From positions 124,001 through 188,000 of the forward strand of contig CAVSBJ010000001.1 in NCBI GenBank assembly GCA_963726105.1: a stretch of DNA of 64,000 bases, read 5' to 3'. Origin of the DNA: Roseiarcus sp963726105 (GTDB taxonomy: Bacteria; Pseudomonadota; Alphaproteobacteria; Rhizobiales; Beijerinckiaceae). Within the stretch, counting starts at the first letter, position 1. Each line of letters starts with the position of its first letter. The notes below the pieces were generated by a model. It was not told the origin of the DNA. It was given only the letters and a program-made list of their open reading frames with translations, and searched no databases. Positions 43,365 to 52,300 of the stretch are shown here, piece after piece. A program made the translations under genes and the position numbers.

Positions 43365-43580
43365 TTAAAAGTCGCTCGCAAGCCCCTTCACCTCCCAGTC
43401 GCCATAGCGCGCCGGATCGAGGCCGCCGCGCCCATTGAGCTCAGGCGGCGGGCTCGGCTTGGCGCTGGCGCGCCTCGCCTCCGCTTCCTCAAGCGCCCGT
43501 CGCGCCGCCGCCGGAAGTTCGCGGGCGGCCGGCCCGTCGGCCTCGGGCCCGTTGACGGATTCCGGAAGGTCGTCGCTCAT
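43365..43580 (-). CDS. DUF1674 / succinate dehydrogenase assembly factor 4
   Basis: A 71-residue protein from ATG 43580, whose C-terminal end ARYGDWEVKGLASDF is the DUF1674/SDHAF4 signature; in mitochondria SDHAF4 binds the flavinylated SdhA subunit and helps complex II assembly. The N-terminal half is acidic and Ala-rich. It lies divergent from the RsmB-type methyltransferase, a common neighbour in Hyphomicrobiales. The long open frame on this strand that continues to 44756 is a shadow of that gene. Confidence 0.92.
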   Translation of the reverse strand: MSDDLPESVNGPEADGPAARELPAAARRALEEAEARRASAKPSPPPELNGRGGLDPARYGDWEVKGLASDF

Positions 43581-43715
43581 GCGTGCGCTCGCCTCAATCT
43601 CGTTTCGACACCCGCCGGATGACGCCCGCTCATCCGGCGCTCCCCTTTCCCATTCAGCCCGACGCAAGCCCGCCTCAGATTTCGCGTATAGTCCCGCGCT
43701 GGGGCGGTCGGCAAT

Positions 43716-45101
43716 TTGATTCGAGGCGAGACTCGTTTGGCGCGACAATCGGGCGGGTTTCATGCAGGCCGCGCCGAAGCGCCGGCCCCGCCGCCGCCGG
43801 GCCTGGCGGCGCGGCTGGCGGCGGCGCGCGCGGTCGCCGAAGCGTTGACCTTGTCGCGCCCGCTCGAAGAGCGGCTGGCCGCGGATCTGGCGCAGCAACG
43901 AGGCGGCCTCGACGCGCGCGACCGCGGGTTGGCGCGCTCGATCGCCACGGTGTCGCTCCGCCGGCTCGGCACGATCCGCAAGGCGCTCGGCCGCCGACTG
44001 GAAAAAGGCATGCCCAAGCGGGGCGGCGCTCTGGAATGGACCCTCATCGTCGCCGCGGCGCAGATCCTGTTCCTCGATACGCCCGACCATGCGGCGGTCG
44101 ATCTCGCGGTCAAGGCGACGCGCGCCGAGCCGGCCAGCGCCCCGTTCGCCGCCCTCGCCAATGCGGTGCTGCGCGCCATCGCCCGCGATCGCGACGACAT
44201 TCTGGCGAGTTCCGATCCCCTGGACGACGACACGCCCGCCTGGCTCGCCCAGCGCTGGCGCTCGACCTACGGCGAGAGCGTAACGCGCGCGATCGCGCTC
44301 GCGCATCGCTCGGAGCCGACGCTCGACCTCAGCGTCAAAAGCGATCCCGCGGCTTGGGCGGAGAAGCTCGGGGGAATCGTGTTGCCGACCGGGTCGGTGC
44401 GCCTCGACACGCACGCGCCGGTCGCCGAGCTCGAAGGCTACGCGGACGGTGGATGGTGGGTGCAGGACGCTGCGGCGGCGTTGCCGGCAAGGCTCCTCCT
44501 CCCGGCTCCCGGCATGCGGATCGTCGACCTCTGCGCGGCGCCGGGCGGAAAAGCGGCGGAACTCGCCGCGGCGGGGGCGGAACTCACGGCGGTCGATCGC
44601 TCGGCGGAGCGGCTCAAACTGCTCGCCGCCAATTTCGCCCGCCTGCGCCTTCACTCCGAGGTGGTGGTCGCCGACGCGCTCCTCTTCGAAGCGCGGCCGT
44701 TCGACGCCGTGCTCCTGGACGCTCCGTGCAGCGCGACCGGCACCATCCGCCGCCATCCCGACGTTGCGTGGATCAAGCGTCCGGGCGACCTTGGCCCGCT
44801 TGTCAGGCTGCAGGCGGACCTGCTCGACAAGGCGATCGCGCTGGCGCGGCCGGGCGGCGCGATCGTCTATTGCGTCTGCTCTCTGGAACCCGAGGAGGGC
44901 GAAGCCCAGATCGCCGCTCTCCTGCGCCGCAATCCGGATGTGCGTCGCCTCGCCGTCGCCCCCGAAGAAATCGGCGGCCTGGTCGAATGCCTGACCCCGT
45001 CAGGGGACTTGCGCACGCTGCCTTGCCAGCTGTGGAGCGACGATCCCCGGCGCTCGGGCCTGGACGGATTCTTCGCCGCGCGGCTGGTTAGGGCCGCCTA
45101 G
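43716..45101 (+). CDS. RsmB-family 16S rRNA (cytosine-5) methyltransferase
   Basis: A SAM-dependent RNA m5C methyltransferase with an N-terminal NusB-like domain. From TTG 43716 the protein has 461 residues; TTG 43737 is an alternative. The NusB part (about residues 30-165) includes ARDRGLARSIATVSLRRLG. The catalytic part has the SAM motif IVDLCAAPGGKAAELAAAGA (20 residues), the motif IV Cys in LDAPCSATGTIRRHPD and the second catalytic Cys in VYCVCSLEPEE (motif VI). All features needed for activity are present. It probably modifies 16S C967 like RsmB, but substrate specificity is inferred. Confidence 0.92.
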   Translation: MIRGETRLARQSGGFHAGRAEAPAPPPPGLAARLAAARAVAEALTLSRPLEERLAADLAQQRGGLDARDRGLARSIATVSLRRLGTIRKALGRRLEKGMPKRGGALEWTLIVAAAQILFLDTPDHAAVDLAVKATRAEPASAPFAALANAVLRAIARDRDDILASSDPLDDDTPAWLAQRWRSTYGESVTRAIALAHRSEPTLDLSVKSDPAAWAEKLGGIVLPTGSVRLDTHAPVAELEGYADGGWWVQDAAAALPARLLLPAPGMRIVDLCAAPGGKAAELAAAGAELTAVDRSAERLKLLAANFARLRLHSEVVVADALLFEARPFDAVLLDAPCSATGTIRRHPDVAWIKRPGDLGPLVRLQADLLDKAIALARPGGAIVYCVCSLEPEEGEAQIAALLRRNPDVRRLAVAPEEIGGLVECLTPSGDLRTLPCQLWSDDPRRSGLDGFFAARLVRAA

Positions 45102-45182
45102 AGCCGCGCGGAAATGGAGTCCGGCCGGCGGCGCGCGCGGCTTTGATCGATGCGCCGACCGGACGACGCAGCGGCTCGCCGG

Positions 45183-45425
45183 TCAGAACAGGGAAAAGAA
45201 GCTCTTCCCGTGCCGGCGAAGCCATTCGGCGCTGTCGTAAGCCTGGTATTTCGATTGATTGGCGAAATTCCATTCCCGGTCGAAGTTCGAGAGCGACTGG
45301 GTCGGGATGACCGGCCCCGCGCCGACGGTGCCCCAGGACGAAGAGGTCCCCTGCTCGGCGAAAGCCGGCGCGGCCAGGATCGCGAGGCCCGCGGCCAAGC
45401 CCATTGCTGACACGGTTCTCAACAT
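45183..45425 (-). CDS. Small exported protein, paralogue A
   Basis: An 80-residue protein from ATG 45425 with a clear signal peptide (about residues 1-23, ending AFAEQ). The mature ~57 residues contain SSSWGTVGAGPVIPTQSL, FDREWNFANQSKYQA and AEWLRRHG. The downstream neighbour at 45527 encodes a clear paralogue. No family is recognised; the pattern SSS(W/Y)GT..GP..PTQSL..F.R.WN.AN.SK is a possible new family signature. The product is likely periplasmic. Both genes point away from purH. Confidence 0.8.
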   Translation of the reverse strand: MLRTVSAMGLAAGLAILAAPAFAEQGTSSSWGTVGAGPVIPTQSLSNFDREWNFANQSKYQAYDSAEWLRRHGKSFFSLF

Positions 45426-45526
45426 CGACTTTTCCTTTCTTCCAACAGTTGCCGCGTGTTCGTCGCGGACTTCGGCTTCGTAAATCCGGACAGGGACGCA
45501 AGCGGATGCAGCGCCGGTCCGATCGC

Positions 45527-45775
45527 TCACGGATTGGGCCGGCGGGCGCCGTAGCCGCCATGATGGCGAATCCAGGCCGCGCCGGCTCTCGCCTGCATCT
45601 TGCTCTCGTTGGCGTGGTTCCAGGAGCGCTGGAAGGGCGTCAGCGACTGCGTCGGCGCCCTGGGGCCGTAGCCCTGGGTGCCATAGGAAGATGAATCGCC
45701 GCTGACAGCGAAGGCTGGGACGGACGGGATGGCGAGCGCGGCGGCGAGGCCGATGAAGGCAATTGTCTTGAGCAT
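45527..45775 (-). CDS. Small exported protein, paralogue B
   Basis: An 82-residue protein from ATG 45775 with an N-terminal signal peptide (about 1-23, ending PAFAVS). The mature part shares SSSYGTQGYGPRAPTQSL, FQRSWNHANESKMQA and AWIRHHGG with paralogue A, then ends in a Gly/Arg/Pro tail. The two genes lie 101 bp apart on the minus strand, a tandem duplication. It is divergent from purH with a 179-bp gap. Confidence 0.8.
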   Translation of the reverse strand: MLKTIAFIGLAAALAIPSVPAFAVSGDSSSYGTQGYGPRAPTQSLTPFQRSWNHANESKMQARAGAAWIRHHGGYGARRPNP

Positions 45776-45954
45776 GGGGTGGGCTCCTTTGCTGAATGAG
45801 ATAAGAAAGGCTGAACCTCGGACAAGGCTCCATAGGCCCGCGGCCGCCATGACATTTTGGTGAGCGCAGCCGCGACCGGGTCATTTCCCGCGCTGCCGGC
45901 GCTGTGCTATTGCACTGCAGCAAACCGGCACATTCGAATGGGACGTTCGCGCTT

Positions 45955-47556
45955 ATGGCCACGGATATCGTCAGAATCGGGCGGGCGCTCCTCTCCGTTT
46001 CCGACAAGACCGGCCTTCTCGATCTGGCGCGCGCCCTCGAGCCGTTCGGCATCGACTTTCTTTCGACCGGCGGCACCGCCGCGGCTTTGAACGCCGCAGG
46101 CTTCGCGGTCGTCGACGCGACGCAGATCACCGGCTTTCCGGAGATGATGGACGGACGGGTCAAGACGCTGCACCCCCGGTTGCACGGAGGCCTGCTGGCG
46201 ATCCGATCGGAGCCGGCGCATCAGGCGGCGATGATCGCCAACGACATCACGCCGATCGACCTCCTGGTCGTCAATCTCTATCCGTTCGAAGCGGCGCTGA
46301 AGCGGGGCGCCTCGTTTGAGGAGAGGGTCGAGAACATCGATATCGGCGGGCCGGCGATGATCCGCTCCGCCGCCAAGAACCACGACGATGTCGTGGTCAT
46401 CGTCGATGTGGACGATTATCCGGCGCTGGTCGACGAACTGGAGCGCGGCCAGGGAGCGACCAGCCTCGCGTTCCGCCGCAGGATGGCTCAGAAGGCCTTC
46501 GCCCGCACCGCGGCCTATGATGCGGCGATCTCCAACTGGCTCGGCGACGAAATTCACGAGCCCGCGCCGAAATGGCGCGCTTTCGGCGGCGTTCTGCATC
46601 CGAGCTTCGGCGCGCTTCGCTACGGCGAGAATCCGCACCAGCGCGCGGCGCTCTATCTCACCGCCGAGGCCCGTCCCGGCGTTGCGACGGCGCGCCAGAT
46701 CCAGGGCAAGGCGCTGTCCTACAACAACATCAACGACACCGACGCGGCTTTCGAGCTGGTCGCCGAGTTCGATCCGTCGGAAGACGCCGCGGTGGCGATC
46801 ATCAAGCACGCGAACCCTTGCGGCGTCGCCACCGGCCAGACGCTGCTCGAGGCTTACGAAAAGGCGCTGAGCTCGGATCCCGTGTCGGCGTTCGGCGGAG
46901 TGGTGGCGCTCAACCGGAAGATCGACGCGGCCGCGGCCCGCAAGATTGTCGAGATCTTCACCGAGGTGATCATCGCCCCCGAGGCGGATGACGAAGCGTT
47001 GGCGATCATTGCGGCGAAGAAGAATCTGAGGCTCCTGCTCGCCGGCTCGCTTCCCGATCCGAGAGCGGCCAGCCTCACGGTGCGATCGGTCGCGGGCGGA
47101 CTCCTGGTCCAGGACCGCGACAATGGCGGGCTCGACGAGGGAATGCTCAAAGTCGCGACCAAACGGGCTCCGACTGCGCGCGAAATGGCCGACCTGAAGT
47201 TCGCATGGGCGGTCGCCAAGCATGTGAAGTCGAACGCCATCGTCTACGCCAGGGACGGCGTGACCGTGGGCGTTGGAGCGGGCCAGATGTCGCGGGTCGA
47301 TTCCGCGCGGATCGCCTCGCGCAAAGCCGAGGAGGCGGCCGAGATGGCGGGCTTGCCCGAACCCCTCACGCGCGGCTCGGTCGTCGCCTCCGACGCCTTC
47401 TTTCCGTTCGCCGATGGCCTGGTCGCGACCATCGAAGCCGGCGCGACCGCGGTCATCCAGCCTGGAGGATCGGTGCGCGACGCCGAGGTGATCGCCGTCG
47501 CGGATGAAGCCGACGTGGCCATGGTTTTCACCGGCATGCGGCATTTCCGGCATTGA
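45955..47556 (+). CDS. purH: Bifunctional AICAR transformylase/IMP cyclohydrolase
   Basis: PurH makes the last two steps of IMP synthesis. The 533-residue product from ATG 45955 has the N-terminal MGS-like cyclohydrolase domain (RALLSVSDKTGLLDLARAL, LSTGGTAAAL, VKTLHPRLHGGLL) and the C-terminal transformylase domain, with RYGENPHQRAALY, the catalytic KHANPCGVATGQT and SDAFFPFADGLVA. Length and motifs are standard. It converges with the exported protein at 47632; hairpins fill the gap. Confidence 0.97.
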   Translation: MATDIVRIGRALLSVSDKTGLLDLARALEPFGIDFLSTGGTAAALNAAGFAVVDATQITGFPEMMDGRVKTLHPRLHGGLLAIRSEPAHQAAMIANDITPIDLLVVNLYPFEAALKRGASFEERVENIDIGGPAMIRSAAKNHDDVVVIVDVDDYPALVDELERGQGATSLAFRRRMAQKAFARTAAYDAAISNWLGDEIHEPAPKWRAFGGVLHPSFGALRYGENPHQRAALYLTAEARPGVATARQIQGKALSYNNINDTDAAFELVAEFDPSEDAAVAIIKHANPCGVATGQTLLEAYEKALSSDPVSAFGGVVALNRKIDAAAARKIVEIFTEVIIAPEADDEALAIIAAKKNLRLLLAGSLPDPRAASLTVRSVAGGLLVQDRDNGGLDEGMLKVATKRAPTAREMADLKFAWAVAKHVKSNAIVYARDGVTVGVGAGQMSRVDSARIASRKAEEAAEMAGLPEPLTRGSVVASDAFFPFADGLVATIEAGATAVIQPGGSVRDAEVIAVADEADVAMVFTGMRHFRH

Positions 47557-47562
47557 CGGACC

Positions 47563-47604
47563 GTGCGCCGAAATCGCGCACCCGCAACGGCTCGCATTCG
47601 CGAG
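47563..47604. terminator. Two hairpins between purH and the convergent exported-protein gene
   Basis: GTGCGC/GCGCAC (47563-47581, loop of 7) and CTCGC/GCGAG (47591-47604, loop ATTC), just after the purH stop. Neither has a strong T-run. Their position between convergent genes suggests a bidirectional terminator. Confidence 0.45.
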
Positions 47605-47631
47605 CGCCGCGCCGGACGCGGACTTTAGGGG

Positions 47632-48138
47632 CTATGGCTCGGGCGAAACGATGACGGAGATTTGATCCCTGGGAACGCCGCTGAACTGAAGCGCGAGCGG
47701 CCGCTCAGGCAGATCGAACTTGACGCTCTTGCGGGCGCCTTCGCATCCCTTCGAGCCGGTGAACCCGATCGGATGCAGGTACGCGCCGCCGTCGAGGACA
47801 TCGACCCAGCCTTCCGAGGAGATCGTCAGCCTGTAAACGCCCGCCTTGGCCGGCGCGGCAAGGGTGAAATGGCCGGCGAAGGCGGAAGGCGACTTGGCCG
47901 CCCGCTCCGGCGCCTTTGGCAATCCAGCGGCCGAGAGCGGCTCAAGTTCGAGCGTCATCGCGACGTCGTAGGAGAGCGCGCCGCCATTGGGGAGCGAAGC
48001 CTTGTCGGGGCGGACGAGCGCCGCGCGCTCATGGTCGAGCGGCCATTTAAAGCCGTCGCAGCCCGAACCTTCCTGCGCCTGGGCCAAGCTGGGCGCCGCC
48101 ACAAGCGCAACGGCGGCCAGCCATCGGCCAAAGGTCAT
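47632..48138 (-). CDS. Exported protein of unknown function
   Basis: A 168-residue protein with a signal peptide (about residues 1-21, ending AQAQE). The mature part starts CDGFKWPLDHERAAL, contains two Cys (in GCDG and KGCEG) that could form a disulfide, and ends in a small beta-rich domain (VYRLTISSEGWVDVLDGGAY, 20 residues; ERPLALQFSGVP). It overlaps the end of the downstream-located S41 peptidase gene by 4 bp (ATGA), so it belongs to the same operon. Homologues with the CDGFKWPLDxE pattern occur in related bacteria; no function is known. Confidence 0.8.
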   Translation of the reverse strand: MTFGRWLAAVALVAAPSLAQAQEGSGCDGFKWPLDHERAALVRPDKASLPNGGALSYDVAMTLELEPLSAAGLPKAPERAAKSPSAFAGHFTLAAPAKAGVYRLTISSEGWVDVLDGGAYLHPIGFTGSKGCEGARKSVKFDLPERPLALQFSGVPRDQISVIVSPEP

Positions 48139-49454
48139 TGCACGGTCGTCACTTTTGCTGGCGCATCGGGGCTGCGCAGCGTCTCGGGCTTGGCGCCATG
48201 CAGGAACTTGACCGCCGCGTCGAGCTGCGTATCCTTGTCGCGATCCGGCGGCACGTAGGCGTCGGAGCCCTTCTCCTCTTCGCCGTCGTTCTTCAGATGA
48301 CCGAACAGCGAGGCTTCTCCCATGCTCGAAACCTTGCCCTTCAGGTCATCGGGAATGTTTTCGAGCACCCTGATGTCCGGATCGATGCCCTTGGCCTGGA
48401 TCGAGCGGCCGGAAGGCGTGTAGTAGCGGGCGGTGGTGAGCTTGAGCGCGCCGTTTTCGCCGAGCGGCAGGATGGTCTGGACCGACCCCTTGCCGAAAGA
48501 GCGCGTGCCGATCAGCGTCGCGCGCTTGAGGTCCTGAAGCGCGCCAGAGACGATTTCCGAGGCTGACGCCGAACCGCCGTTGATGAGCACCACCAAGGGC
48601 TTGTCCTGCGACAGGTTGACGCCGGGGCGGGCGGAGTAACGCTGCCCCTGGTCGGCGTTTCGACCGCGGGTCGAAACGATGTCGCCGCTATCGACAAAGG
48701 CGTTGGTGATCTCGACCGCCTGGTTGAGCAGGCCGCCCGGATTGTTGCGCAGGTCGAGGACGTAGCCCTTCAAATTCGCCTGGCCGGGTTCGGCGCGGAA
48801 ATGATCGAAGGCCTTGCGCACGCCGTCGTACGCCTCCTGGTTGAACTGGGTGATGCGGATATAGCCGATGTCGCCGCTCTCCAGATGCGAGCGCACCGAC
48901 TGAACGTGGATGATCTCGCGGACGATCGTGAACTCCTTGAGGTCCCCGTTCGATCCGCGCTCGACCGTCAGTTTCACCGGCGACTTGGCGGGCCCGCGCA
49001 TCTTTTCGACCGCTTCCTTGAGGCTGAGCCCCTTGACCGCGGTGTCGTCGATGCGGGTGACCAGATCGCCGGACATCAGGCCCGCGCGCGCCGCGGGCGT
49101 ATCGTCGATCGGGCTGACCACCTTGACGAGCCCGTTTTCCATCATCACTTCGAGGCCCAGGCCGCCGAATTCCTCGCCCTTCATGCTGCTCTGGAAGTCC
49201 TGCAAGGCCTTGGGATCAAAATAATTTGAATGCGGGTCGAGCGACGCCAGCATGCCGTCGATCGCCGACTTGATCATTTTCTCGTCGTCAGGCTTCTCGG
49301 CGTAGTTGTCGCGCACCTTGTTGAACACTTCGGTGAAGAGCGCGAGTTTGTCATTCGTGCTGGAGCCGGCGGCGCGCAGCGCATCGTGCGAGGCGCCAAC
49401 CAGCACGACGCCGGCGGCAACTCCATAAGCAAGATAAGAGAGACCCTTCCTCAT
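48135..49454 (-). CDS. ctpA: S41 family carboxy-terminal processing peptidase (CtpA), copy 2
   Basis: A 439-residue periplasmic serine protease with a PDZ domain, of the CtpA/Prc type that trims or degrades envelope proteins. An N-terminal membrane/signal segment (about 5-22) is followed by the PDZ domain (FGGLGLEVMMENGLVKVVSP, 20 residues) and the S41 catalytic core: VLDLRNNPGGLLNQAVE, the nucleophile Ser in INGGSASASEIVSGALQD, and the base Lys in GTRSFGKGSVQTILPLGE. Triad residues are intact. It lies 37 bp after a paralogue that shares these motifs almost word for word, so the two are tandem duplicates. Confidence 0.95.
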   Translation of the reverse strand: MRKGLSYLAYGVAAGVVLVGASHDALRAAGSSTNDKLALFTEVFNKVRDNYAEKPDDEKMIKSAIDGMLASLDPHSNYFDPKALQDFQSSMKGEEFGGLGLEVMMENGLVKVVSPIDDTPAARAGLMSGDLVTRIDDTAVKGLSLKEAVEKMRGPAKSPVKLTVERGSNGDLKEFTIVREIIHVQSVRSHLESGDIGYIRITQFNQEAYDGVRKAFDHFRAEPGQANLKGYVLDLRNNPGGLLNQAVEITNAFVDSGDIVSTRGRNADQGQRYSARPGVNLSQDKPLVVLINGGSASASEIVSGALQDLKRATLIGTRSFGKGSVQTILPLGENGALKLTTARYYTPSGRSIQAKGIDPDIRVLENIPDDLKGKVSSMGEASLFGHLKNDGEEEKGSDAYVPPDRDKDTQLDAAVKFLHGAKPETLRSPDAPAKVTTVQ

Positions 49455-49491
49455 CGACGGACGCTCAGCTCCCTGGTTCGCGTTGAGCGCA

Positions 49492-50895
49492 TCAATTGGG
49501 CTTGGCGGGGGTCGCCTGGCTCGGGTCGGTCGGCGTCGGGGACGTCGCCCGCGCCGCGGTCGGATCGCTCTTCACCGGGGCCGCATCGGCCTTCACGGCC
49601 GGCTCCGGGACCTTGACCCCGTGCAGCAGGTCGATGGCGGCGGTGAGCTGCCTGTCGTCCTTCTCGTTCGGAGGGACATAGGCCTGGGAAGCCGAGGTGT
49701 CCTCGGCGCCGTTGGCGAGATGGCCCTTGAGCGAGGCCTCGCCCTTCATATCGTCCTTGCCCTTGAGGTCGTCAGGGACGTCTTCCAGCACCTTGATGTC
49801 AGGCTCGATCCCCTTGGCCTGGATCGATCGGCCCGAAGGCGTGTAGTAGCGCGCCGTCGTCAGCCTGAGCGCGCCGTTCTCGCCAAGCGGCATGATCGTT
49901 TGCACGGAGCCCTTGCCGAACGAGCGGGTGCCGATCAGCGTCGCCCGTTTGTGATCCTGCAAGGCGCCGGAGACGATTTCCGAGGCCGACGCCGAGCCGC
50001 CGTTGATCAGGACCACAAGGGGTTTGCCGCCCGACAGGTCGCCGCCCGGCTTGGCGTCGAAGCGCTGGGTCTCATCGGCGGTGCGGCCGCGGGTCGAGAC
50101 GATCTCGCCTCGGTCGACGAACGAATTGACGACGTCGATCGACTGGTCGAGCAAGCCGCCCGGATTGTTGCGCAGATCCAGGATATAGCCCTTGAACTTG
50201 TCGGCCGGGATCTCGCTGTGCAGCTTCTCCATCGCGCTCTTCAGGCCTTCCCCCGTCTGCTCGGTGAACTGAGTGATGCGGATGTAGCCGATGTCGCCAT
50301 CCTCGACATGCGAGCGGACGGACTGGACGTGGATGACGTCGCGAACGATGGTGAAATCCTTTACGTCCTTCTTGGGCCCGCGAACGACCTTGAGCTTCAC
50401 CGGCGAATTGATCGAGCCGCGCATTTTCTCGACCGCCTGATCGAGCGTCAGCCCCTGTGTGGATGTGTCGTCGATGGCGGTTATGATGTCGCCCGAGAGC
50501 ACGCCCGCCTTGGCGGCTGGCGTGTCATCGATCGGGGTCACCACCTTGAGAAGCCCGTCTTCCTGCGTCACCTCGATGCCAAGGCCGCCGAACTCGCCCT
50601 TCGTCTGGACCTGCATGTCGCGAAACGCTTTGGCGTCCATGTAGCTCGAATGGGGATCGAGCGAGGACAGCATGCCGTTGATCGCGGCCTCGATCATTTT
50701 CGATTCGTCTGGCTTCTCGACATAGTCGTTGCGGATCTTGTCGAACACGTCGCCGAACAGATTGAGCTGCCGATACGTGTCGGCGGCCGCAGCGTAAGCG
50801 GCGGGACTGGCGAACAGCAGCGCTTGCGGCGCCGCGGCCGCGACTGCAGCTCCCAAAACGACTCCAACTCCCAAGTAACCAGCTTTACGAATCAT
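49492..50895 (-). CDS. ctpA: S41 family carboxy-terminal processing peptidase (CtpA), copy 1
   Basis: A 467-residue paralogue of the next gene. From ATG 50895 it has an N-terminal signal/anchor (about 5-32), PDZ domain (FGGLGIEVTQEDGLLKVVTP, 20 residues), and the S41 core with Ser in INGGSASASEIVSGALQD and Lys in GTRSFGKGSVQTIMPLGE. Its C-terminal tail is rich in Pro, Ala and Thr (about residues 440-467) and probably disordered. It overlaps the EnvC-like gene upstream by 4 bp. The order rsfS-rlmH-envC-like-ctpA is common in Hyphomicrobiales, so this copy is probably the ancestral one. Confidence 0.95.
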   Translation of the reverse strand: MIRKAGYLGVGVVLGAAVAAAAPQALLFASPAAYAAAADTYRQLNLFGDVFDKIRNDYVEKPDESKMIEAAINGMLSSLDPHSSYMDAKAFRDMQVQTKGEFGGLGIEVTQEDGLLKVVTPIDDTPAAKAGVLSGDIITAIDDTSTQGLTLDQAVEKMRGSINSPVKLKVVRGPKKDVKDFTIVRDVIHVQSVRSHVEDGDIGYIRITQFTEQTGEGLKSAMEKLHSEIPADKFKGYILDLRNNPGGLLDQSIDVVNSFVDRGEIVSTRGRTADETQRFDAKPGGDLSGGKPLVVLINGGSASASEIVSGALQDHKRATLIGTRSFGKGSVQTIMPLGENGALRLTTARYYTPSGRSIQAKGIEPDIKVLEDVPDDLKGKDDMKGEASLKGHLANGAEDTSASQAYVPPNEKDDRQLTAAIDLLHGVKVPEPAVKADAAPVKSDPTAARATSPTPTDPSQATPAKPN

Positions 50896-52232
50896 CCGCG
50901 CGCCTTCTCGATGTCTGACTTTGCCCACCACGGCCCCGGATCGATTGCAGTTCCGTCCTTGCGAAGCTCTATATAGAGAACCGGCCGCCCCGCGCCAACT
51001 GCGGCCGCCGCCGCCATGCGCGCGGACCCGTCGCCCATCGCGCCGACTGGTTCGCCCGCCAGTACGGACTGGCCGGATTGAACATTGATTCGATCCATCC
51101 CGGCAAGCAGGACATAATATCCCCCACCCGCGTCGATGATCAAGAGTTGCCCGTAAGTCCGGTATACGCCGGCGAACAGCACCGCGCCGTCCGCCGGCGC
51201 GGAGACGGTCGCTCCGGCAGGCGTCGCCACGGAGACCCCCCGTTCGATCCCGCCAAAGTCGTCCGAGGAGCCGAATGTCCTCAGAATCGCGCCCGCGACG
51301 GGCAGCGGCACGCGTCCTTTCGCGTCGGCGAAGGCGATTTCGGGCTTAAGGCGCGCGGGCTCGGCGCCTCGAGCGGCCTGCGCTCGCGCCTCGATGTCAT
51401 TCGCCACGGCGACCTCGGCCGCGTGCGCCGCCGCCGCCGCGGCGTTGCGGGCGGCTGTTTCGCTGTCCAGCCGCGAGATAAGGTCCTTGAGCGACCCCGC
51501 CTTTTTGGCAAGTTCGGCCGCGCGCTGCTGCTGCGAGCCGAGCGCATCCTGCGCCGAGGCCAGCGACTGCTGACGCGCGTCGATGAGCGCCCCAAGGCGC
51601 ATTTTGTCGGCCGCGAGCGCCTTGCCCTTCTCGGTCAGTTGGTCGCGCTCCCGGGCGATGGATTCACGCGTTTTGGCGAGATCGCCGAGCTCCCGCCGCG
51701 CCGTCTCGATCTCCGATTTCAGCTCCGGGATGAGGGCGCTCATGACGGTTGCCGCGCGCACCGCGTCCGACATGTCGCCGGGTTTGACGAGAATGGCGGG
51801 GGGCGGATTGCTTCCCATCCGCTGCAGGGCTGCAAGCACGTCGGCGATAATTCCGCGCCGCCGCGCGAGCGAACGCGAGAGTTCATCGGCCGTCGCGTTG
51901 AGGCCCGACAATCGATCGGCGGCCGCGGCGGCGCCGCGCTCGGCGTCCTGCACCTTGGCGGTCGTTTCGATGAGCGCCGCGGAAAGGCGGGCCCGATCGG
52001 CGCGAACGGAGTCGATTTCGGTCTCGATCGCCCGCCGCTGCTCCTCCGACTGGCGCATCGTGTCCTCGACGCCGCGGAGCTCCATTTCCTTGTCGGCGCG
52101 CTGCTGATCGTCGGCCGCCGGGGGATTTGGCGGGGCGGGGTCGGCGAGCGCGCAGCAAGCGCCGAACGCGGCGGCCAAGACGGCCATCCCCGCGCGATTT
52201 GTCCATGTTCGCCGTCGCTGCACAGCGGGCAT
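50892..52232 (-). CDS. EnvC-like murein hydrolase activator with degenerate LytM domain
   Basis: A 446-residue periplasmic protein: signal segment (about 14-32), long coiled coil (about 45-270), and a C-terminal LytM-like fold (about 320-440). EnvC does not cut murein; it activates amidases at division. The M23 zinc residues are missing: where active enzymes have HxGVD there is ERGVSV, where they have YAHL there is LLAGM, and where they have HLHFE there is VLYIE. All support an activator function. It overlaps ctpA copy 1 by 4 bp, and follows rlmH by 68 bp on the same strand, so a single operon is likely. Confidence 0.9.
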   Translation of the reverse strand: MPAVQRRRTWTNRAGMAVLAAAFGACCALADPAPPNPPAADDQQRADKEMELRGVEDTMRQSEEQRRAIETEIDSVRADRARLSAALIETTAKVQDAERGAAAAADRLSGLNATADELSRSLARRRGIIADVLAALQRMGSNPPPAILVKPGDMSDAVRAATVMSALIPELKSEIETARRELGDLAKTRESIARERDQLTEKGKALAADKMRLGALIDARQQSLASAQDALGSQQQRAAELAKKAGSLKDLISRLDSETAARNAAAAAAHAAEVAVANDIEARAQAARGAEPARLKPEIAFADAKGRVPLPVAGAILRTFGSSDDFGGIERGVSVATPAGATVSAPADGAVLFAGVYRTYGQLLIIDAGGGYYVLLAGMDRINVQSGQSVLAGEPVGAMGDGSARMAAAAAVGAGRPVLYIELRKDGTAIDPGPWWAKSDIEKARG

Positions 52233-52300
52233 GGATCATCAAATTTAGGTCATATCTAGGCGACGGTTCAGTCCGCTGGCCGGCCGCGATCGAGAGACCG

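Noticed and set aside
43583..45091. 502-residue + strand frame overlapping the RsmB-type gene in another frame
   Set aside because: Arg-rich, low-complexity translation typical of an out-of-frame read of a GC-rich gene.
45907..47553. 548-residue minus-strand frame opposite purH
   Set aside because: Mirrors purH almost end to end and contains no known motif.
49483..50976. 497-residue + strand frame opposite ctpA copy 1
   Set aside because: Shadow of the S41 peptidase; no family pattern.
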